Of a DNA stretch of 64,000 nucleotides, positions 58,544 through 64,000 are shown one piece after another. The first letter of the stretch is position 1. Each line of letters begins with the position of its first letter. Where the stretch lies: the IMG/VR virus record IMGVR_UViG_3300037805_000644, positions 158,940-222,939 of that record; one strand, written 5' to 3'. The stretch comes from a virus. The position numbers and the translations under genes are program-made. The notes under the pieces were generated by a model, which worked only from the letters and a program-made list of their open reading frames with translations, was not told the origin of the DNA and did no database searches.

Positions 58544-59371
58544 TCAGCTCTCCTTGGAAACGTCGAGCAAGACGGGCCCACGGCCAGCCTTAGTGCCCTT
58601 GATGATGTGGTTCCCATCCCCGTCCCGGAAAGGGTTGTGGAGGGTGATATCTTTGGATTTCTTGGTCATCGCCATCAAGGTGTTCTGGTGTGGGACTGAG
58701 ATCGGGTACTTCCCGATCTCGGACACCACCTCATACTCAAGCTCTTGGGGGTCGATGTCACCCAGCCGGGTCACCTGGCGGAACTCCATACGCACCTGAA
58801 ATCCGCTGCCCATGAGGGGTTCCGCAGTCACTGGGAGGTGGCAGTACGTCATGAGGGTAACCCCAGAACCTGCCGCCGCTGCCTGGTTGTCTGAGAGGGT
58901 GCGGAACTCCACCAGGAGTGCTTCGGCCGCCTTCATGAATGCCTGCTCGGCGTCCGCTGTGGACTGACCCTCCCGCCACTCTGCCTGGCGCACCAAAGAC
59001 CTCGGGCGGGGAGGCGTCCCGCCTAGGATCAGGTGATCCTTGAACTCATCCTCATCAAAGGAGGGGCGAACCCGACCGATGATGATTGCGTCAGGGATGT
59101 TCATATCAGCAGGGAACGGGATCTCCCCATTTTCCATCTGCTTGACCATGCTCTCCCCGTACACCGCCCGGAGAGTCCTAAGACTTACGGACTGGGTGAG
59201 GTACGGGAGGAGGTCCGCAGGGATGTCTTTGATTTGAGGAGGTTTACCGGGGCGGTCCCACAGCGCCCGCAAGAGCTGCCGCAGTTCCCGTAGCTTTGTT
59301 ACGGGGTTGTGCTGGACCAGGGTCCAGAGGGCCACGATGTGAGGGTACGTCAGGGTCTGTTCTGTGGACAA
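58544..59371 (-). CDS. Hypothetical recombination-block protein, 275 residues
   Basis: TTG start with GGAGG eight bases upstream; there is no nearer ATG without losing conserved-looking N-terminal helices (PHIVALWTLVQHNPVTKLRE). Mixed alpha/beta, FQVRMEFRQVTRLGDIDPQE and a C-terminal VLLDVSKES. Ends one base before the nuclease gene starts. No motif recognised. Position next to the Cas4-like nuclease makes a single-strand annealing or binding role possible, without sequence proof. Confidence 0.6.
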   Translation of the reverse strand: MSTEQTLTYPHIVALWTLVQHNPVTKLRELRQLLRALWDRPGKPPQIKDIPADLLPYLTQSVSLRTLRAVYGESMVKQMENGEIPFPADMNIPDAIIIGRVRPSFDEDEFKDHLILGGTPPRPRSLVRQAEWREGQSTADAEQAFMKAAEALLVEFRTLSDNQAAAAGSGVTLMTYCHLPVTAEPLMGSGFQVRMEFRQVTRLGDIDPQELEYEVVSEIGKYPISVPHQNTLMAMTKKSKDITLHNPFRDGDGNHIIKGTKAGRGPVLLDVSKES

Positions 59372-59417
59372 GAGGCAGCCTCCATTTCTGGAGTACCTAC
59401 CCTTTGGGGCCGAGGAA

Positions 59418-59630
59418 CTAGGCCCCCTTAGGGGGGAGGGTGCAGTATGTCTGATCGAAAACCGCAACTGCGGTGCCTGCACACGGCATAGGTTCACCGC
59501 ATGAGGTGCAGCGATCACGGAAGCCTCGGATGCAGTCGGGGCAGCTACGGGTGCGCTTCTTCGGATCCACCCCCGTCGCCTTGCAGGTCGAGCACGGGAG
59601 GTCTGCAACTACATCCATGCGACCCATCAT
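59418..59630 (-). CDS. Small zinc-finger protein (DnaJ-like CxxC repeats)
   Basis: 70 residues. CSTCKATG, SCPDC, and DRCTSCG form a series of CxxC pairs reminiscent of the DnaJ cysteine-rich domain (CxxCxGxG-like), plus a late C in PCAG and TYCTLPP. The start overlaps the stop of the RlaP-type gene (ATGA). Function unknown; such minimal zinc fingers often assist DNA or RNA binding. Confidence 0.65.
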   Translation of the reverse strand: MMGRMDVVADLPCSTCKATGVDPKKRTRSCPDCIRGFRDRCTSCGEPMPCAGTAVAVFDQTYCTLPPKGA

Positions 59631-60703
59631 CCGACCATCTCCGTGATCTCCTGGCACAGCAGGTCCAGCTTCTTGCGGTTGGGGGCCCGAGGCAGCTCAG
59701 AAACCAGACCGATGGCCTTGAGATCGGCATCCTCCGCCACCGCCCACTCCATCAGCTTGTCGTAGCTCCAGTCACCATTGCGGATCGCCAACAGCTCCTC
59801 GGCATCCGGGCGGCGGACATGGACCACACCCTCCTCCAGGATCTCGCGGCACATCCGCATGAGGCGCACCAGATGCATCCCATGCTTGGTGTCGTAGCCG
59901 AACTCGGCCTCCAGCTTGGCCCGCTTCGCGTTCCTGTTGTTCTTCCAGTCCTGGTACGACTTGAAATGATCCATCGCGGACTTGTAACGGCGTTCACGGG
60001 CCAGCAGCTCGATGAAGTTCTCCTCCAAACCCGTCAGGCGGGCAGCGGCCATGAACCGCTCATCCTGCCCGATCACCAGCTCCGCAAGATACTGCTCAAT
60101 CTGCTCCCGGATGTGGAGTCGCTGGGCGTACCCCAGGTCCTCGAAATCGATGGACCAACCATCCATCTTCCGGTTGATCTCCGACATCGCCGCCGTGATC
60201 TGAGCAGTGGGTAGATCCGCCTTGGGGAGGAGATCATAGTCCTCCCGCACGGGCTTCTTTGCCGGGGGGTTTAGGAGCCAAGCCCGATGGCGCTGGATGC
60301 GCTTGAGCTGTTGCATGGCGTACCCACGGAACGTGTGCAGCGCCTTCTTCGACAGGAACTCCGTCCGGTGATCCCGGAGCAAGGCACCAGCCTCCGAGGT
60401 GACGCGCACCCCCGCCTCGTCGATGAACAACATCTCCAGCAGGGTGGGGTTGCAATCCGCCGCCAGCTTCATGAACTTGGGGAGGTTGTAGATCACGGCA
60501 TCCGCCGTGTCCTTGATCTCCGCCTGCTGGAACGTATTGATGAAACCCGTCCGGTAATGGACCGGGGCCACCGCCACACCCTTGTAATCGTAGTCGCTGT
60601 CCGGGCGGTGCGTCCCGTATGCACGAGACCCATGGTCCAGAAGAAGGATGGTCCGCTCAGGGAGCCAGGTGAGATTTCCGGTGTACTTGAAGGGCCAGGT
60701 CAT
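59627..60703 (-). CDS. RlaP-type nucleotidyltransferase (RNA repair polymerase family)
   Basis: 358 residues from the ATG with GAGG five bases upstream. LLLDHGSRAYGTHRPDSDYD and YKGVAV give the polymerase-beta nucleotidyltransferase signature GS-x7-9-D-x-D at residues 25-40. The remainder is helical (FMKLAADCNPTLLEMLFIDE; HTFRGYAMQQLKRIQRHRAW), as in the PF10127 family named RlaP, associated with RNA ligases and Rtc RNA repair. It would add or transfer a nucleotide to RNA ends. In this window it pairs functionally with the CCA-adding enzyme and the 2H phosphoesterase domain as a set of RNA-end genes. No RNA ligase seen. Confidence 0.82.
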   Translation of the reverse strand: MTWPFKYTGNLTWLPERTILLLDHGSRAYGTHRPDSDYDYKGVAVAPVHYRTGFINTFQQAEIKDTADAVIYNLPKFMKLAADCNPTLLEMLFIDEAGVRVTSEAGALLRDHRTEFLSKKALHTFRGYAMQQLKRIQRHRAWLLNPPAKKPVREDYDLLPKADLPTAQITAAMSEINRKMDGWSIDFEDLGYAQRLHIREQIEQYLAELVIGQDERFMAAARLTGLEENFIELLARERRYKSAMDHFKSYQDWKNNRNAKRAKLEAEFGYDTKHGMHLVRLMRMCREILEEGVVHVRRPDAEELLAIRNGDWSYDKLMEWAVAEDADLKAIGLVSELPRAPNRKKLDLLCQEITEMVG

Positions 60704-60739
60704 GGCGTCCTCTTTTCTCTGAAAGGGAAAACCCAACGC

Positions 60740-60756
60740 ACCACCCGGGGGTGGTC
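60740..60756. other. Palindrome ACCACC / GGGTGGT
   Basis: Short GC-rich inverted repeat in the 157-base gap upstream of the RlaP-type gene, on minus-strand transcripts after the terminator. Possible operator or leader hairpin. Confidence 0.35.
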
Positions 60757-60799
60757 CACCATGCCACCTCGAAAGTGAGGCTGCTGGATTTATTCCGCC

Positions 60800-60831
60800 G
60801 CCCCGGGTTGGCAACACCCGGGGTCCGTTTT
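60800..60831. terminator. Rho-independent terminator candidate
   Basis: CCCCGGGTT / AAC-CCCGGGG type stem around a short loop, T tract on the plus side and A-rich AATAAA region on the other. It lies between the GNAT gene stop and the RlaP-type gene and could end the upstream minus-strand transcript. Confidence 0.55.
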
Positions 60832-60860
60832 GAGGGGCTTACTCGAAGGCAGGGTTTCGA

Positions 60861-61208
60861 CTACCCCCTGAGCGGGCGGTAATAGCAGAAGTCGGGCATA
60901 GCCGTGGGCACCCGGAGGTAACCCCGCCCCTCCCAAAATTCGCGAAACCTGGGGGTCATCACGTTCTCGATGAACGGAATACACCCAAACTTATCGGCGG
61001 CTTCCTCGAATGCGGGCAACCACTCGGTGAAAGCACCGGTGCCCGGTTTCGCCGCCTCCACACTGCCGATCTCTAGGGTGGAGACGAACTCTTTGCTGAG
61101 AAACCGCTGAGTCCGTCGGATGTAGACGGACAAACCTGGCGGGTACACCCACTGCCTGTGCCGGGGTTTGTCGAAGACCCCGAAACCCACCCAATCAACC
61201 GGGATCAT
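60861..61208 (-). CDS. GNAT-like acetyltransferase domain protein
   Basis: 115 residues from the ATG overlapping the HNH stop by fourteen bases. C-terminal half matches the phage GNAT type: [20 protein letters not shown] then [20 protein letters not shown], with the GTG acetyl-CoA loop weakly formed. Short for a GNAT (usually 140 or more), so it may be a minimal or truncated form. Substrate unknown. Confidence 0.68.
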   Translation of the reverse strand: MIPVDWVGFGVFDKPRHRQWVYPPGLSVYIRRTQRFLSKEFVSTLEIGSVEAAKPGTGAFTEWLPAFEEAADKFGCIPFIENVMTPRFREFWEGRGYLRVPTAMPDFCYYRPLRG

Positions 61209-61635
61209 AGGTGTTCCCCTTAGCCTCATTGCAGGGGGCACAGGCTGTCTGCATGTTCTCCAGGCTGTCAGGGCCTCCGAGGGACTTGGGGATCTTGTGA
61301 TCTTTCGTGAGCTGAACCTCATTGCCCTCGGCATCGAAACCGTACAGGTTGACGTGCCAGGGGTGTTCTGGGAGGTGCCGCTCTTTGGCGAAATGGGTGC
61401 CCTCAACCCCGCAAAAGCAGCACCGGGTGCCTTTCTCCTTGAAGCACAGGAGGCGGATGCTGTGTACCTTGACCAGATCACCCCTGATGTCTTCCTTAGG
61501 TCGCCGCTCTCCCGGGGTGGAGGGGCGGACATGAGGCAGGATCTCACCGAGGGGTAGCAAGGGGAGTTTCCGCCAGTTGCAGCTCCCCTCGGGGGTGGCG
61601 ACAATCACCGCCAGCTCACTTCCTGGCCGTGCCAC
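61195..61635 (-). CDS. HNH endonuclease
   Basis: 146 residues. C-terminal zinc HNH domain: RCCFCG, then [20 protein letters not shown] (the DH..P.S.GG.. core) and [15 protein letters not shown] (N and paired cysteines). Single-metal endonuclease of the 5-methylcytosine-type HNH superfamily; could be a homing endonuclease or a packaging/nicking nuclease. N-terminus contains [19 protein letters not shown] start is used; a second GTG ten codons later is possible. It overlaps the GNAT gene. Confidence 0.85.
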   Translation of the reverse strand: MARPGSELAVIVATPEGSCNWRKLPLLPLGEILPHVRPSTPGERRPKEDIRGDLVKVHSIRLLCFKEKGTRCCFCGVEGTHFAKERHLPEHPWHVNLYGFDAEGNEVQLTKDHKIPKSLGGPDSLENMQTACAPCNEAKGNTYDPG

Positions 61636-61847
61636 TCACAAGGGACAGGGGTGGCCACCTCCCTGTTGAAACGAACACAGGTCAGCGAGCAGAGAGGTTC
61701 CTCAGTCGGGACCGAAAACTCCACTACCCGGCAGATCCAGTCGTCGTCCTGGCCTTCTCCGGCCGAGCGGATTTTGTTTGGGTTCTGGTTGTCGGGGCCA
61801 CACGCCGCGAGGGCGAGCACCATCATCAGGGGAATAAGGTACTTCAT
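61605..61847 (-). CDS. Phage-encoded small lipoprotein
   Basis: 80 residues. [20 protein letters not shown] is a type II signal peptide: one basic residue, a hydrophobic core, and lipobox LAAC with C16 as the lipid-bearing residue. The mature 64 residues are soluble, with four further cysteines (WICRVV, LCSLTCV, PCEWHG) that could form two disulphides outside the cytoplasm. Small phage lipoproteins are often superinfection exclusion or envelope proteins, which is inference here. It overlaps the HNH gene by 31 bases. Confidence 0.72.
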   Translation of the reverse strand: MKYLIPLMMVLALAACGPDNQNPNKIRSAGEGQDDDWICRVVEFSVPTEEPLCSLTCVRFNREVATPVPCEWHGQEVSWR

Positions 61848-61854
61848 ACCCCAA

Positions 61855-62283
61855 CTACCCCTGACCCCCCATGGCGTTACCCGGGATGTCGGGCACCCGA
61901 TGGAAAACATCACAGCCAGGGCAGTACCGGTTTCGGAAATGTTGGGGGTGGTAGGAGAGGGTGTCGCAGGCTCGGCAGATGATCACGGGGGCCCCGAACT
62001 TCGTGCCCAGGTCAAACCCGGTGGATGCCAGGGGGGCTGAGCGACCAGCTCGGGTCACCATCTCAGGGAGGGGTCCTGATTGCCACCCCTCGTCACCCCT
62101 GAACCAGGTGTCCGAAGAGTGCGCCGCGTCCAGCTCGCCCAAAACCTCTCGGGCTGCCATGACCGCCCCCCGGGCAATCACCTGGGCCATCACTGCGGGG
62201 TTGTTGAGGTCAGTCTCGGGGTACTGGTCGCGGAGGATTTCCTCCAAGTCCTTGGCTACCCTTTTTGTGGCCTCGTCACACAC
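61855..62283 (-). CDS. Hypothetical protein with C-terminal zinc ribbon
   Basis: 142 residues from a GTG. Helical first half (KRVAKDLEEILRDQYPETDL; AVMAQVIARGAVMAAREVLG), then ICRACDTLSY and RYCPGCDVFH, two CxxC pairs of a zinc ribbon. Ends HRVPDIPGNAMGGQG. Cotranscribed with the recombination genes. Possibly nucleic-acid binding. Confidence 0.6.
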   Translation of the reverse strand: MCDEATKRVAKDLEEILRDQYPETDLNNPAVMAQVIARGAVMAAREVLGELDAAHSSDTWFRGDEGWQSGPLPEMVTRAGRSAPLASTGFDLGTKFGAPVIICRACDTLSYHPQHFRNRYCPGCDVFHRVPDIPGNAMGGQG

Positions 62284-62337
62284 CTGCCTTGCTCCCGGTG
62301 GGGGTATTCACGGGGGCAGGGTACCACAAAAGAAAGG

Positions 62338-63336
62338 CTAGCTCGCGTCTTCAAGAAGGGAGATCGCTTTCTCTTTGACCTCGTCAGGAATCCCCGCCAT
62401 GTCCCGGACGATGTCGATGAGACCTTTCTGCTCTGTGCGGAGCAAGGCGTCCTCAATGTTCTTGACAAACGCCTCCATGGTGGACTCCCGGACCTCGCGG
62501 CGAACTCGCCCCTCGACGTTGAACACCGCCTTGGCGTCCTCCACCTCAAGGGGGATCTGACGGATCTGTAGGCCCTTGTGCCCAAACTCCATGAGAACCA
62601 CCTCAGGGATCCTCTCCATTTCATCTTGCGTCAAGGCACCCCGAGTGAGGCTCCCCACATTGACGACGTAACGCAGCCGCTCAACACCGCCTCGTTGGGT
62701 GGGGGGCAATGTGTGGACCCCTTGGTTCTTGTGCCAGTGCCCAAAACACCACACATCTACCTCGGAGAGAGAATCCAAGAACTCATACTTGATGATGTCC
62801 TCGGACCCGAACATCTCCCCACCATCCTTCGAGGCGAGGCAGTGTGCCACTACAACCAGGTAATCCTCATCTCCACGCGTGATGGCCTTGAACCGGTCCA
62901 GATCGTAGGTGGTCCCGTGGTAAGGGATGCCGACCACCCTGACCTTGAAACCGCCCTGCTCAAACACCGCTTCGTGTTCATCGTACAGGCGGCCGAACAC
63001 CCCTGACTCGTACAGAACCCCCAGAGGCTGCTCGGGGAGGTTTTCGATATCCCCGTATTTGCAGTCATGGTTCCCGATGTTGGCGTGGACGGACACCCCC
63101 TTATGCACCTCAGCCACCTGGCGGACCAGACGGTGGCTGTTGCGGGAGGGGGACTTTACGTGGAAAAAATCCCCCCCATCGATGATGTGAGCCGAATGCT
63201 TCTTGGCAATGTCCACGGTCTGCCGAAGCTTCCCCAGGACCGTTGCGGCCCAATCATCGGTGCGGCTCCGGGGGGCCTGGTCGGACAAATGCACATCCGA
63301 ACGCCAAAGCAAGCGGATGTCGTGTTCTGGGCTCAT
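62338..63336 (-). CDS. sbcD: SbcD/Mre11-type nuclease subunit
   Basis: 332 residues. Two-metal phosphoesterase motifs in order: WRSDVHLSD (D-x-H), DGGDFFHVK (GD), IGNHDCK (GNHD), VVVAHCLAS and FGHWHKNQG (GHxH). The C-terminal 90 residues form the capping domain expected to bind the SbcC coil. With SbcC it opens and resects DNA ends and hairpins; in T4-like phages the pair gp46/gp47 drives recombination-dependent replication. Start overlaps the stop of the zinc-hook coil gene (ATGA). Confidence 0.9.
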   Translation of the reverse strand: MSPEHDIRLLWRSDVHLSDQAPRSRTDDWAATVLGKLRQTVDIAKKHSAHIIDGGDFFHVKSPSRNSHRLVRQVAEVHKGVSVHANIGNHDCKYGDIENLPEQPLGVLYESGVFGRLYDEHEAVFEQGGFKVRVVGIPYHGTTYDLDRFKAITRGDEDYLVVVAHCLASKDGGEMFGSEDIIKYEFLDSLSEVDVWCFGHWHKNQGVHTLPPTQRGGVERLRYVVNVGSLTRGALTQDEMERIPEVVLMEFGHKGLQIRQIPLEVEDAKAVFNVEGRVRREVRESTMEAFVKNIEDALLRTEQKGLIDIVRDMAGIPDEVKEKAISLLEDAS

Positions 63337-63983
63337 GTGTGCTCCTTACCACAGGTGGGGCAGACCCCCAGCTCTTCAATGAGCCTCTGTACCTCAGAGG
63401 CGAGTGACTGAGCCTCCAGATCTGCCTCTGCCAGCTCCACAGCTACCACCTCCAGATCTGCCTCAGCCCGGCCTAGCTGCTCTGCCATCCCGGAGACCTT
63501 GACCACAGCACGACTCAACTTAGACGCGGTGATCTCGGAGGGGTTCCCCACCTCTCCGAGGGTGGAGAGGCGGGCCACCTGGACCCTCGCTGCGGTCAAG
63601 CGACCTTGGGTGGTCTCTGCCTCATCCAGGTCTCTCAGCAGTCGGGCTGCATCCGTCTGAGGGGTGGCAACCTGGGCGACACCCTCCAGGGCGGCTAGAG
63701 CGCCCTTAGCGGCACGGAGACGCCGATACAGGGCCTCTGCCATCCCCAGCTCGGACAAGGCCCCCTGGGCCTGCTGAGGGCCCGGGACGACCACCTCCTC
63801 CACGGGAGCCAGGAAAGTGGCAACCTTCCTGTGACCCACCAGTTGGTCCCGCATCCCGGTGAGCCGCTGGTGGGTTCGGGACACCCTCTGGATTTTGGCC
63901 CTCTTCTCTGCCAGAAGCTCTAGGCCCCCCAGGACACCGTCCAGGCCATCAAACAGGCTCAATCCGTCCTCTGCCTTGGTCAT
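63333..63983 (-). CDS. SbcC/Rad50-type coiled coil ending in a zinc hook (may extend past the window)
   Basis: 216 residues, helical throughout with charged heptads (LAALEGVAQVATPQTDAARL; ATQ-type alanine-rich coil; EADLEAQSLASEVQRLIEEL), ending CPTCGKEHT. The CxxC at the end of a long coil is the Rad50 zinc hook, which normally sits in the middle of the protein; here the gene stops right after it. The reading frame stays open upstream to the window edge and the ATG has a poor ribosome site, so the true start and the Walker A lobe probably lie beyond 64000. The next gene is SbcD. Confidence 0.7.
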   Translation of the reverse strand: MTKAEDGLSLFDGLDGVLGGLELLAEKRAKIQRVSRTHQRLTGMRDQLVGHRKVATFLAPVEEVVVPGPQQAQGALSELGMAEALYRRLRAAKGALAALEGVAQVATPQTDAARLLRDLDEAETTQGRLTAARVQVARLSTLGEVGNPSEITASKLSRAVVKVSGMAEQLGRAEADLEVVAVELAEADLEAQSLASEVQRLIEELGVCPTCGKEHT

Positions 63984-64000
63984 GTCTTTACAACAAATCC

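Noticed and set aside
1-64000. CRISPR array, insertion sequence, integrase or attachment site
   Set aside because: No repeat-spacer series, no transposase or tyrosine/serine recombinase motifs. The topoisomerase IB unit shares a fold with tyrosine recombinases but has the topoisomerase-specific motif spacing.

Overview
The window is a stretch of the genome of a large tailed double-stranded DNA bacteriophage (Caudoviricetes) with high G+C. It carries a large terminase, a portal, a prohead protease, a scaffold-like protein and an HK97-type major capsid protein in canonical order. It also has a dense block of phage-encoded replication, recombination and transcription genes. Nearly all genes lie on the minus strand and are tightly packed, with many 1-8 base stop/start overlaps. 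Three isolated plus-strand genes (CCA-adding enzyme, metallophosphoesterase, Nudix hydrolase) interrupt this. I see no integrase, repressor, rRNA, tRNA, CRISPR array or insertion sequence. No tail-tube, sheath or tape-measure gene is recognisable here. The host cannot be named, but it must be a bacterium: the clamp loader, sliding clamp, NusG-like and sigma-like proteins are all of bacterial type.

Layout from left to right. 0-4.7 kb: a cut von Willebrand A protein, a plus-strand CCA-adding enzyme, and a nucleotide-metabolism group (dCMP deaminase, DUF4326, MazG). 4.7-15.2 kb: virion proteins, including three tandem paralogues, a FmdB zinc ribbon, a SWIM-zinc protein, a protein with a RelE/DUF4258-like C-terminal domain, and two DUF3467-like paralogues. 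15.2-20.5 kb: Nudix hydrolase, a structured gene-free segment, a coiled-coil protein, a plus-strand metallophosphoesterase and an ADP-ribosyltransferase-like protein. 20.5-49.4 kb: the head module, transcribed right to left as terminase, portal, a 1012-residue and a 2346-residue polyvalent protein, protease, EF-hand scaffold, decoration protein and major capsid protein; it is preceded on the right by further virion genes, among them a beta-helix protein. 49.4-50.7 kb: a sigma-like protein with two helix-turn-helix segments and a NusG-like factor. 50.7-64 kb: DnaX-type clamp loader, primase, DnaN-type clamp, Cas4/RecB-like nuclease, SbcD, and SbcC pieces in separate genes, plus HNH, GNAT, RlaP-type nucleotidyltransferase and a lipoprotein.

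How the parts fit. The replication and recombination genes would assemble a phage replisome on a bacterial plan. The sigma-like and NusG-like pair is the natural candidate for switching RNA polymerase to the virion genes. Intergenic gaps in the virion block carry a recurring TATA-type box, four times with exactly 13 bases before a TAG[AG] element. The two giant multi-domain proteins sit between portal and protease and look like proteins packaged in the head and injected with the DNA. They combine a phosphoribosyltransferase, a type IB topoisomerase, a GNAT domain, several ADP-ribosyltransferase-like folds, a 2H phosphoesterase and zinc metalloproteases. A short peptide, R-[VIL]-[AS]-x-x-[FYW], recurs in at least nine proteins of the head block and between the domains of the giants. 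It is the most promising undescribed signal here and may be a packaging tag or domain-boundary element.

No gene-free stretch exceeds 300 bases. The longest are 15651-15877 (terminator plus hairpin array), 17258-17433 (divergent promoter region) and 60704-60860 (terminator).
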